Shown piece by piece: positions 7,861 to 13,654 of a stretch of 15,562 nucleotides of DNA. Every line of letters begins with the position of its first letter. Position 1 is the stretch's first letter. The stretch comes from CAZDME01 sp964506785 [NCBI: uncultured bacterium] (GTDB lineage: Bacteria; CAZDME01; JAYEMH01). The notes beneath the pieces were generated by a model, which was not told the origin of the DNA, made no database searches, and saw only the letters and a list, made by a program, of their open reading frames with translations. The DNA is taken from positions 1 through 15,562 of the forward strand of contig CAZDME010000030.1 of NCBI GenBank assembly GCA_964506785.1. The letters are read 5' to 3'. The translations under genes were made by a program, and so were the position numbers.

Positions 7861-8964
7861 TTAGACTATCACCTCCTCAGTCGCTTGATCGAAAAGATGG
7901 ATTTTATTCATATCAAAAACCATTTCAACCTCTTGATTCTCGATAGTTTGATTATTGGAATCGACGCGGGCAATGAAATCCTGCTGTCCGGTTTTCAAAT
8001 GGAGGTAAACCTCTGAACCTATCGGCTCGACAATATCAACATTGGCTTTGATTGTATTAGTTTGATGGGCCTCATTGGAAAAAACCTTATCGTAAATATC
8101 CTCAGGGCGAACACCGAAGGCAACCTTCTGATTGTCATATTTTTCTATTTTGGGGGTGAATTTATCCAGCAATTTAATAGCGAAATCGCCGGAATCAAAA
8201 AAGAACCCTCCGTCTTTTTTTAGGATTCTCCCGTCAATAAAATTCATCGGCGGGCTGCCAATAAATCCCGCCACAAATTTATTTGCCGGGCGGTTATAGA
8301 CATTAATCGGCACATCGATTTGTTGAATAAAGCCATCCTTCATAATGACAATCCGATCCCCCATGGTCATCGCCTCGACCTGATCGTGGGTGACATAAAT
8401 GATTGTTGCCTGCAGGCGCAGATGAAGTTTGCTTAATTCACTGCGCATTTGCACCCGTAATTTCGCATCCAGGTTGCTCAATGGTTCATCAAAAAGGAAA
8501 ACCTTGGGTTTTCGAACAATGGCCCGGCCGACAGCCACCCGCTGCCTTTCTCCGCCGGATAGGGCGGCTGGCTTATTCTTGAATAATTTCTTAATGCCCA
8601 GGATTTCCCCGGCTTCGTTTACCCGCTGATTAATCTCTTTCCGCGGATATTTCTTTAATTCCAGGCCAAAAGCCATATTCCGATAAACACTCATATGGGG
8701 ATAAAGGGCATAGTTTTGAAAAACCATGGCAATATTCCGATCCCTTGGCGGCACGTTAGTAACTACCTGGCCATTAATGCTGATTGCTCCCTCTGTCGGC
8801 TCTTCAAGTCCAGCAATCATTCGAAGCACGGTCGATTTACCACATCCAGAGGGGCCGACTAAGATAATGAATTCTTTATCCCTAACCTCTAAATTGAAGT
8901 TTTTAACCGCTTCTACACCATTAGGGAAAACCTTAGTTATTTCCTTTAAGCCGACATTAGCCAT
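7861..8964 (-). CDS. ugpC: UgpC/MalK-type ABC transporter ATP-binding protein
   Basis: This is the ATPase of a carbohydrate or glycerol-3-phosphate importer (CUT1 class), 367 aa, acting on the cytoplasmic face of the membrane. Walker A GPSGCGKST is at 37-45, the Q-loop at Q83, signature LSGGE at 135-139, Walker B VFLFDEP at 155-161, and the switch histidine H193 in VTHDQVEAMT. The C-terminal part (about 240-367) is a TOBE/OB regulatory domain with FGVRPEDIYD. A good AAGGAG ribosome site lies 5 bases before the ATG, and a consensus promoter lies 55-83 bases upstream. No permease or binding-protein gene is beside it. In several bacteria one such ATPase serves many sugar permeases, so it may be a shared subunit. 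It leads an operon with two diguanylate cyclases. The substrate cannot be told from this subunit. Confidence 0.93.
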   Translation of the reverse strand: MANVGLKEITKVFPNGVEAVKNFNLEVRDKEFIILVGPSGCGKSTVLRMIAGLEEPTEGAISINGQVVTNVPPRDRNIAMVFQNYALYPHMSVYRNMAFGLELKKYPRKEINQRVNEAGEILGIKKLFKNKPAALSGGERQRVAVGRAIVRKPKVFLFDEPLSNLDAKLRVQMRSELSKLHLRLQATIIYVTHDQVEAMTMGDRIVIMKDGFIQQIDVPINVYNRPANKFVAGFIGSPPMNFIDGRILKKDGGFFFDSGDFAIKLLDKFTPKIEKYDNQKVAFGVRPEDIYDKVFSNEAHQTNTIKANVDIVEPIGSEVYLHLKTGQQDFIARVDSNNQTIENQEVEMVFDMNKIHLFDQATEEVIV

Positions 8965-9018
8965 TTTTGCTCCTTATTTATAATCATGAAAGCCCCTATA
9001 AATGCAGACTACCTGAAA

Positions 9019-9047
9019 ATTATACCCTATATACCACTGAAAGTCAA
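9019..9047 (-). promoter_or_regulatory. Sigma70 promoter of the ugpC-GGDEF-GGDEF operon
   Basis: On the minus strand TTGACT (9042-9047) is followed by a 17-base spacer and a perfect TATAAT (9019-9024). The predicted start is near 9012, giving a leader of about 48 bases to the ugpC ATG. The -35 box overlaps the folC stop codon (9044-9046). Confidence 0.8.
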
Positions 9048-10444
9048 TTTTTTTTACCCGTCTCTTTTTGCTGCCTAAAGGCACGGGCAACTTCCCCGGC
9101 TAAATAAAGTGAGCCCGTAATAAGGATTAAATCCTTGATTTTGGCCTGGTTTAAAGCATATTTTAGAGCCTCTTTAACCCTTCCCTTAACCACGCCGCTC
9201 CTGCCATATTTATTAAGGTTTTGAGAAATTATTTTAGCTGCCAGGGCCCGGCTGTTTTGGGGCTGGGTTATGACCACCCGATTAACCAAAGGAAGAAAAG
9301 CCTTTAAAATCCCATCGGCATCCTTATCTTTTAAACAACCAAAAATAAGAAAAGATTCTTTATACCCCCTTAATTTTTTCAAGGTTTTGGCTACGGCAAC
9401 AGCCGCCGAGGGATTATGGGCGCCGTCAAGTAAAACCATCGGCCTGGTAGAAATCAACTCAAGTCTCCCCGGCCAATAAACAGATTCTAAACCCCTTCTG
9501 ATTGCCTGACGATGAATTTCTATTCCGAAAAAACTCAGGCTTTCTACCGCCCCAATGGCTATGGCCGCATTTTCCGCTTGATATTCTCCCCCAAGAGACA
9601 ATTTTAAATTTGAATAAATTCCCTTTAAGCCCTTAACCGTAATCACCCCACCCCAGGATTTAGGTGATTTGCCTTTGGGTTGAATAATTCGAAAAGAGAG
9701 AATTTTGATATCTTTACCAACTTTGATAAACTTTACCTTTTTCCGTTTACACCTCCCCTTTATAATCTCTAATATTTTGGGGTCTTTCTCGGCACTAATC
9801 ACCACTCCCCCACCTTTTATTATCCCGGCCTTTTCTTTGGCAATTCTTTCTTTAGTTTTACCCAGGTACTCTGTATGTTCCAGACTGACATTAGTAATTA
9901 CAGAAACCAGGGGATTCCCGATATTGGTAGCGTCCAACCGGCCGCCTAATCCCACCTCCATTACGGCAAAATCTACCTTTTTGGCGGCAAAATAATCGAA
10001 GGCCAAAGCCGTTAAGGCCTCAAAAACCGTCGGCCCGTTTTTCTCTCTTTTTAATTTACTTATAACCGGCCTTGCTTTTTCTATCCCCTCGGCAAACTCT
10101 TTTTTGGATATAAAGGATAGTCCTTTCCCTTTTAAAATAGCCAGGCGTTCCTGCCAATCGGCTAAGTGAGGAGAAGTAAATAATCCAACCCGGAAACCGG
10201 CCGCCTCAAGGATATAGGCAACCATAGCCGCCGCTGACCCTTTGCCGTTAGTCCCGGCGACATGAATAATTTTAAGTCCTTTCTCGGGATGGCCTAAAAA
10301 AGCGGCCATCTCTTTGATTCTTTCCAGCCCCAGTTTTATGCCAAAACGCTGCAGGCGGGCAAGTTGACTCACCCCGTTAGAAAATTCGCCCGACTTTTCT
10401 CTCTTCAAGTTAGCCCGTCCTTTCTTATTCCTAAATGTTTCCAT
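9044..10444 (-). CDS. folC: Bifunctional folylpolyglutamate synthase / dihydrofolate synthase
   Basis: This cytosolic Mur-ligase-like enzyme adds glutamate to dihydropteroate and to folates, making the retained polyglutamate cofactors. Length is 466 aa, slightly long for the family. The ATP loop GTNGKGS is at 64-70, followed by GLFTSPHL (87-94), FEALTALAF, and the MEVGLGGRLDATN motif (162-174). Then come the SLEHTEYLGKT and IAKEKAGIIK segments that carry the metal-ligand and lysine positions, and LLDGAHNP in the C-terminal domain. The first about 28 residues are a basic, non-conserved extension, so a later start is possible, but no better ribosome site is visible. It follows accD by 78 bases, an order seen in many bacteria. 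No terminator separates it from ugpC; that gene's promoter is embedded in its 3' end. Confidence 0.95.
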   Translation of the reverse strand: METFRNKKGRANLKREKSGEFSNGVSQLARLQRFGIKLGLERIKEMAAFLGHPEKGLKIIHVAGTNGKGSAAAMVAYILEAAGFRVGLFTSPHLADWQERLAILKGKGLSFISKKEFAEGIEKARPVISKLKREKNGPTVFEALTALAFDYFAAKKVDFAVMEVGLGGRLDATNIGNPLVSVITNVSLEHTEYLGKTKERIAKEKAGIIKGGGVVISAEKDPKILEIIKGRCKRKKVKFIKVGKDIKILSFRIIQPKGKSPKSWGGVITVKGLKGIYSNLKLSLGGEYQAENAAIAIGAVESLSFFGIEIHRQAIRRGLESVYWPGRLELISTRPMVLLDGAHNPSAAVAVAKTLKKLRGYKESFLIFGCLKDKDADGILKAFLPLVNRVVITQPQNSRALAAKIISQNLNKYGRSGVVKGRVKEALKYALNQAKIKDLILITGSLYLAGEVARAFRQQKETGKKN

Positions 10445-10485
10445 CTTTCATGACCGTTTTGTAATTTGGGCGTTTGGCAGGTTTT

Positions 10486-10497
10486 TTTCTAACGGGG
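10486..10497. repeat. Short word shared with the 13574-13585 gap
   Basis: The 12-mer tttctaacgggg in the folC-accD gap occurs again, identical and in the same orientation, at 13574-13585. Both copies are in non-coding stretches. Twelve bases alone could be chance, so this is only a lead for an interspersed repeat. Confidence 0.35.
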
Positions 10498-10522
10498 CAA
10501 GTTGCTTCAATGTAGTTCATTA

Positions 10523-11362
10523 TTAAGAGAGGAAAATTTTGAAGATTTTCGTAATGGTTGGGACTAAGTCTTTACGGGAGACGATAAGGTCAACTAAACC
10601 ATGTTGGAGCAAGAATTCCGAACGTTGGAAACCCGGCGGAAGTTTCTGCCGGATGGTCTGTTCGATAACCCGCGGTCCGGCAAAACCGATTAAAGCTTTA
10701 GGTTCGGCAATAATGATATCCCCTAAAGAAGCAAAGCTGGCCGTCACCCCGCCCATAGTCGGGTCAGTCATCAAGGATATATAAAGTAGTCCGGCTTCAC
10801 TCAATCTGGCTACCGCCGCACTGGTTTTGGCCATTTGCATCAGCGACAGCACTCCTTCATACATTCTGGCGCCGCCGCCGGAGCCGGAAACGCTTATAAA
10901 AGGCACCTTTTTCTCAATGGCTTTTTCAATAGCCCGGGTTATTTTCTCGCCTACTACCGAACCCATACTGCCCATAATAAAATTAGAATCGGTGAGGGCG
11001 ATTGCGATATCATAGGCGCCGATTTTCCCCTCACCGGTGATTACCGCCTCTTTGAGCCCGGTAGCTTTTTGGTCTCCGATAAGTTTATCTTTATAAGCTT
11101 TTGTCCCTTTAAACTCCAGCGGGTCATTTGATTCCATCTGGCTATCGTATTCCTTAAAACTCCCTTTATCTAAAAGATAATCTATTCGTTCCCAGGCACC
11201 TATTCTGAAATGATAATTGCATTTCGGACAAACCTTGAAGTTTTCCCTCAGGCGTTTATTGAAAATAAACTCTTTGCAGTCGGGGCAGCGTATCCAGAGC
11301 CCGTCGGGAATACCCCTTTTTTTAGGCTTGATAGGCGTATACTTTCTTTTAAACCAGCTCAT
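10523..11362 (-). CDS. accD: Acetyl-CoA carboxylase carboxyltransferase subunit beta
   Basis: AccD pairs with AccA to transfer CO2 from carboxybiotin to acetyl-CoA, giving malonyl-CoA for fatty-acid synthesis in the cytosol. At 279 aa it is close to family length. The N-terminal zinc finger is intact: C26, C29, C45 and C48 in CPDCKEF and CPKCNYHF. The crotonase-like domain shows [21 protein letters not shown], the glycine-rich [27 protein letters not shown] and [23 protein letters not shown] ribosome site directly precedes the ATG. accA is not in the window. folC follows 78 bases downstream, so the two probably form one transcript. Confidence 0.96.
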   Translation of the reverse strand: MSWFKRKYTPIKPKKRGIPDGLWIRCPDCKEFIFNKRLRENFKVCPKCNYHFRIGAWERIDYLLDKGSFKEYDSQMESNDPLEFKGTKAYKDKLIGDQKATGLKEAVITGEGKIGAYDIAIALTDSNFIMGSMGSVVGEKITRAIEKAIEKKVPFISVSGSGGGARMYEGVLSLMQMAKTSAAVARLSEAGLLYISLMTDPTMGGVTASFASLGDIIIAEPKALIGFAGPRVIEQTIRQKLPPGFQRSEFLLQHGLVDLIVSRKDLVPTITKIFKIFLS

Positions 11363-11421
11363 TTTCCTCTCTTACCCCCGCCGTCAGCTCGAAGGTAGTT
11401 AGTAATCTACAAATAGCAAAT

Positions 11422-11673
11422 TTAGTCACGAAGTTTAGTAATTAATGGATGGAGCATCGCTTGGATTTCATCTACCTGAGTTATTCGTTTGCCAACAATT
11501 TCTTTTGTCAAAAAATTCTTACACCTGGCGTATCTGCCTTTAGTTTCACTTGCAGAACCGCGAGAAACTCTAAAAAAATATTTTAATTCCTTACCTGCCT
11601 TTCTTCCATAGCCCTCTTCCATGTTGGCACATATAGAGTCTAAACTTCTAATTTGTTGTTTTGCTAATTCTCT
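11422..11673 (-). pseudogene. Four-helix-bundle (S23 / 23S rRNA intervening-sequence-type) protein, 5'-truncated
   Basis: The frame reads RELAKQQIRSLDSICANMEEGYGRKAG and on to TKLRD. The centre matches the hallmark S-I-x-A-N-x-x-E-G-Y-G-R block of the four-helix-bundle family, followed by the usual third and fourth helices (YFFRVSRGSASETKGRY). Full members have about 45 more residues before this block. Here the frame is closed by a TGA at 11674-11676, beyond which the DNA turns into degenerate actgtccactg words. The only ATG (11622) falls in the middle of the conserved block and would give a 66-residue protein without helix 1. I read this as a remnant that lost its 5' half. Family members occur within rRNA intervening sequences or as free genes; their biochemical role is unclear. 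Confidence 0.7.
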
Positions 11674-11682
11674 TCAATCTTT

Positions 11683-11756
11683 CCCACTGTCCACTGCCTA
11701 CTGTTACTATCTACTGTCCACTGTTAACTTTTTACTCACTGACTACTGCCCACTCC
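11683..11756. repeat. Degenerate actgtccactg word array
   Basis: The 11-mer actgtccactg occurs at 11686-11696 and 11713-11723, with many near-variants (ctactgtta, ctactgccc, ctcactga) between and after. It replaces the missing 5' half of the four-helix-bundle gene and runs up to the hairpin beside the tRNA. No coding frame is present. Confidence 0.6.
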
Positions 11757-11773
11757 TTCGCCAAAGGCGAAGG
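11755..11773. other. 8-bp hairpin next to the tRNA 3' end
   Basis: ccttcgcc and ggcgaagg pair around a 3-base loop, one base beyond the encoded CCA of the tRNA. There is no U-tract, so it is not a typical terminator. It could protect or delimit the tRNA precursor, or be part of the neighbouring repeat array. Confidence 0.5.
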
Positions 11774-11774
11774 T

Positions 11775-11849
11775 TGGAGCTGACGAGTGGAGTTGAACCA
11801 CCAGCCTGAGCTTTACGAAAGCCCTGCTCTGCCATTGAGCTACGTCAGC
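11775..11849 (-). tRNA. tRNA-Thr, anticodon CGU
   Basis: The minus strand folds into a complete cloverleaf of 75 bases including an encoded CCA. The acceptor stem is GCTGACG/CGTCAGC, the D arm GCTC-AATGGCA-GAGC, and the anticodon arm GGGCT-TTCGTAA-AGCTC with anticodon CGT, reading the threonine codon ACG. A 5-base variable loop is followed by the T arm GGTGG-TTCAACT-CCACT. One G-U pair lies in the anticodon stem and one in the T stem. The discriminator base is U. A TATAGT -10-like box at 11864-11869 would start transcription a few bases before the mature 5' end, but no convincing -35 box is seen. Confidence 0.93.
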
Positions 11850-11892
11850 AAATCTACCTTCATACTATACTGCCAAAAAATATGATTAGTGC

Positions 11893-11906
11893 TATTTAGC
11901 TAAATA
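11893..11906. repeat. 14-bp perfect palindrome over the HEPN stop codon
   Basis: tatttagctaaata is self-complementary and spans the HEPN stop codon (11900-11902). It is A/T-rich and has no loop, so it may be chance, a protein site, or a weak 3' end signal. Confidence 0.35.
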
Positions 11907-12343
11907 TTAACCTGTGGCCCTTTTGTAAATCCCTGAGCCCTTTTAAGGAAATCTTTAGCTGCTTTTAAAGCGAATTTAGCTCCTTCTTCCGACCATCTAT
12001 TATAATAATCAGCATCTTCTCTTAGCCTCTTACCTTTTCTAAGAGACTCAATTAAACTACCCGGGAGTAATCTTGTTTCTACATAAAGAGCCCGAAGGGC
12101 AACAATTAAACAGTAATGGCTTCGTTCTCGATAATTCTTAGCATACAGAAGAGCCCTGGCGGAATGGAACATGGAATAATAGGACTGGACAGTTGACCAT
12201 TTGTAATTTTTATTGTTGAAACTTCCCTCGGCAGCTTCAAGGTCTTCTTGAGCGGTTTTAATATCCTTTGCCGCAAGCGCCTTACCCCGGGGGAATTCCT
12301 TTATCTTGTCTCTTTTCAAACACTTTTCAAATTCTAGACTCAT
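11900..12343 (-). CDS. HEPN-domain protein (toxin of an MNT-HEPN pair)
   Basis: This all-helical HEPN protein of 147 aa is the expected partner of a minimal nucleotidyltransferase. The core is STVQSYYSMFHSARALLYAK (residues 50-69) followed by NYRERSHYCLIVALRALYVE, matching the Y-x-x-x-F-H-x-A-R-A-L-L pattern of the PF05168-type HEPN family. Many HEPN toxins are RNases with an R-x4-6-H motif. Here the nearest match is R72-x3-H76, so catalytic RNase activity is uncertain. The ATG lies 17 bases inside the 3' end of the nucleotidyltransferase gene, which indicates coupled translation with the antitoxin made first. A tRNA gene lies 50 bases downstream. In known HepT/MntA systems the nucleotidyltransferase silences the HEPN toxin by adding AMP. 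Whether that holds here is inference. Confidence 0.85.
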   Translation of the reverse strand: MSLEFEKCLKRDKIKEFPRGKALAAKDIKTAQEDLEAAEGSFNNKNYKWSTVQSYYSMFHSARALLYAKNYRERSHYCLIVALRALYVETRLLPGSLIESLRKGKRLREDADYYNRWSEEGAKFALKAAKDFLKRAQGFTKGPQVNI

Positions 12344-12872
12344 CCTTGGATTCCCACAGGGTTATGCCGTATTCTATCTCTTCAAAAAATACCGGTTCTT
12401 CTTTTTCCATCTCCACAAACTGAGTCGAATTACGAACAACGGGTTGAAGATTTCCTCTAAGGCTGCTTTTCTTAATGTTTTCTTCGGTGGTTTTTGGACT
12501 ATTGGTAAGAATGAAAAGGTCAATATCGCTATTGGCTGCGTTTTCTCCTCGGGCGCAGCTACCAAAGAGAACTATTTTCTGGGAAAATTCTTTCAGTTTC
12601 TCTATCAGCGGTTGTAAGCATACTACTGTTCTTAAGACCTTTAACTGTTTAATAACGGGATTATTATAGTCAACGGAATAAAGATAAATTTTCGCTTTTT
12701 TTTCCCGAAGGACGAGTTTTTCTTTAGCAAGCTTGCGGAGAGAAAAATTGACCCCTGCCCTGCTCACTTTAGCAGCTTTCTCGATTTCCTTGGCCAGGAA
12801 TTGCTTGCCTGGATTTTGAATGAGAAATTCTAAGACCTTCTGGGCGTTAGTTGATATAAGGCTGTTATTCAT
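12327..12872 (-). CDS. HTH-fused minimal nucleotidyltransferase (antitoxin of the HEPN pair)
   Basis: This 181-aa protein has two parts. Residues about 8-66 form a winged helix-turn-helix (KQFLAKEIEKAAKVSRAGVN, then LRKLAKEKLVLREKKAKIYLY). Residues about 90-175 are a minimal nucleotidyltransferase domain with the complete G-S-x10-D-x-D signature: G104, S105, D116 and D118 in VLFGSCARGENAANSDIDLF. The third acidic residue common in this superfamily is not obvious; the matching strand reads LQPVV. The HTH suggests that it represses its own operon, and a matching palindromic operator overlaps the promoter. Ribosome binding before the ATG is weak (GGA). The downstream HEPN gene overlaps by 17 bases. 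Function as antitoxin by AMP transfer is known for related MntA/HepT pairs and is inferred here. Confidence 0.88.
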   Translation of the reverse strand: MNNSLISTNAQKVLEFLIQNPGKQFLAKEIEKAAKVSRAGVNFSLRKLAKEKLVLREKKAKIYLYSVDYNNPVIKQLKVLRTVVCLQPLIEKLKEFSQKIVLFGSCARGENAANSDIDLFILTNSPKTTEENIKKSSLRGNLQPVVRNSTQFVEMEKEEPVFFEEIEYGITLWESKDESRI

Positions 12873-12890
12873 ATAAAGTTCCAGTGTTCT

Positions 12891-12916
12891 ATCTAAAAAA
12901 TTAGATGTACATCTAA
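12891..12916. promoter_or_regulatory. Phased three-half-site operator of the MNT-HEPN operon
   Basis: The 6-mer ATCTAA occurs at 12891-12896, inverted as TTAGAT at 12901-12906, and again as ATCTAA at 12911-12916. Each is separated by 4 bases, so half-site centres are exactly 10 bases apart, one helical turn. The last two half-sites sit inside a 16-bp perfect palindrome (12901-12916). It begins 2 bases downstream of the -10 box and covers the predicted start point, the position expected for a repressor site. Confidence 0.75.
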
Positions 12917-12917
12917 A

Positions 12918-12946
12918 ATAATATATGATTGCCCAAGAGATGTCAA
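12918..12946 (-). promoter_or_regulatory. Sigma70 promoter of the MNT-HEPN operon
   Basis: On the minus strand a perfect TTGACA (12941-12946) is followed by a 17-base spacer and TATTAT (12918-12923). The predicted start is near 12911, inside the palindromic operator, and gives a leader of about 40 bases to the nucleotidyltransferase ATG. Confidence 0.8.
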
Positions 12947-13126
12947 GAAGTTTTTCTCGCCGCGTTTACCTTTAAAAACACCAAACTTGACATCAATATA
13001 TCAAAATATCCCCCAAAGTCAACTAAAAACTCAAAAGCTCAGCTTATTAACCCCTCCTTTGAAATAAAACATATATTCAATTTTTTGTAGCCTATATTTT
13101 ATACCTAAACTCAAAGAAACTTATCT

Positions 13127-13155
13127 TTGACAATAAACCAAATCTATCTTAAAAT
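13127..13155 (+). promoter_or_regulatory. Plus-strand sigma70-like promoter
   Basis: TTGACA (13127-13132), a 17-base spacer and TAAAAT (13150-13155) form a near-consensus promoter pointing right. It is the only strong plus-strand promoter I see in the window. An ATG opening a signal peptide lies 22 bases after the -10 box. Confidence 0.6.
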
Positions 13156-13176
13156 GTAGCCGCACGGACAAATTTT

Positions 13177-13266
13177 ATGAAAAAACTAACCCTAATCTTA
13201 AGCCTTATTCTCCTCTTCTCTTTCATCTCCATCCCGCCCAATTATAGGATATCCGATATCCTATAA
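13177..13266 (+). pseudogene. Orphan signal-peptide mini-ORF (29 codons)
   Basis: The frame begins MKKLTLILSLILLFSF and continues ISIPPNYRISDIL before a stop. The first 19 residues have the basic start and hydrophobic core of a Sec signal peptide. After residue 21 the frame runs straight into a 29-bp palindrome that supplies the stop codon. With the promoter upstream, this looks like the start of an exported-protein gene whose body was lost or replaced. It could instead be a genuine small hydrophobic peptide. No clear Shine-Dalgarno is present. Confidence 0.4.
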
Positions 13267-13268
13267 TT
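13240..13268. repeat. 29-bp palindrome (14-bp arms)
   Basis: Arms aattataggatatc (13240-13253) and its exact reverse complement (13255-13268) flank a single C. It can form a 13-bp hairpin with a 3-base loop and is followed by TT on the plus strand. It could be a terminator of the mini-ORF transcript, a protein-binding site, or the end of a small mobile element. I see no second copy in the window. Confidence 0.7.
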
Positions 13269-13431
13269 TTAGCGGCGAATAAATCAAATTACCTATCTAT
13301 CCCTCCGCAGATTTCTTCGAAATCTAAGCGCTGAAGCCCCCTCCCTTACCAATCCAGCCAGCTTTCTGCCTGTCTTTTCTGCTATCTCCCTTAGGCAGAG
13401 TATCATAGTTTTCCTAACCTAATTTAGTCCC

Positions 13432-13468
13432 AAAATAAAAATTCGGCCTTCTAAACAACTTGGCCGAA
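13432..13468 (-). terminator. Rho-independent terminator for the kinase-fold gene transcript
   Basis: On the minus strand TTCGGCC pairs with GGCCGAA around a 13-base loop and is followed at once by TTTTTATTTT. It lies 187 bases after the stop codon of the gene at 13655-14620 and before the divergent plus-strand mini-ORF, so it probably ends the minus-strand transcript with a long 3' untranslated region. Confidence 0.8.
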
Positions 13469-13654
13469 ACCTTCCCCACCTTCTATCCCCGGGCTGAGCT
13501 TTACACCGGTAGAAACCCTTATCTGCCGTCAGAGAAGTCCGCCGAAAGCATGGTGCCTATTTGCGGTGGATTATTTCTAACGGGGTTTACTACCCCCCTC
13601 CTGCCATTAAGCGGCAAATACCGGACTAAAAGACAACACAATGCTTTTAGCCAT

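Larger units (their letters stand above)
12947..13654. other. About 700-base stretch without a conventional gene
   Basis: From the MNT promoter to the kinase-fold gene I find no long coding frame on either strand. The stretch holds a plus-strand promoter and mini-ORF (13127-13266), a 29-bp palindrome, hairpins at 13309-13325 (7-bp stem) and 13365-13399 (tctgcct/aggcaga), a minus-strand terminator (13432-13468), and a GC-richer 3' region (about 13470-13620) that shares a 12-mer with the folC-accD gap and contains a 5-bp ggggt/acccc hairpin (13582-13596). The 66-codon plus frame in 13460-13660 has no ribosome site and overlaps the terminator, so I do not call it. Confidence 0.6.

Noticed and set aside
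7871-7880. AGGAGGTGAT as a separate regulatory site
   Set aside because: It is most simply the ribosome site of the following GGDEF gene, embedded in the last codons of ugpC.
11622-11849. Integration site of a mobile island at tRNA-Thr
   Set aside because: No integrase, no duplicated tRNA 3' fragment and no boundary repeat is visible within the window.
12374-12669. Extra short frames inside the MNT gene on both strands
   Set aside because: They overlap a clearly recognisable nucleotidyltransferase domain and show no features of their own.
12939-12994. 9-bp inverted repeat (gatgtcaag / cttgacatc) giving a second, divergent TTGACA at 12987-12992
   Set aside because: No -10 box follows at suitable spacing on the plus strand, so it is not a promoter. 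The inverted repeat largely follows from two copies of a -35-like hexamer.
13178-13430. Riboswitch downstream of the plus-strand promoter
   Set aside because: The leader to the mini-ORF is only about 15 bases, and the hairpins beyond do not match a riboswitch core I recognise.
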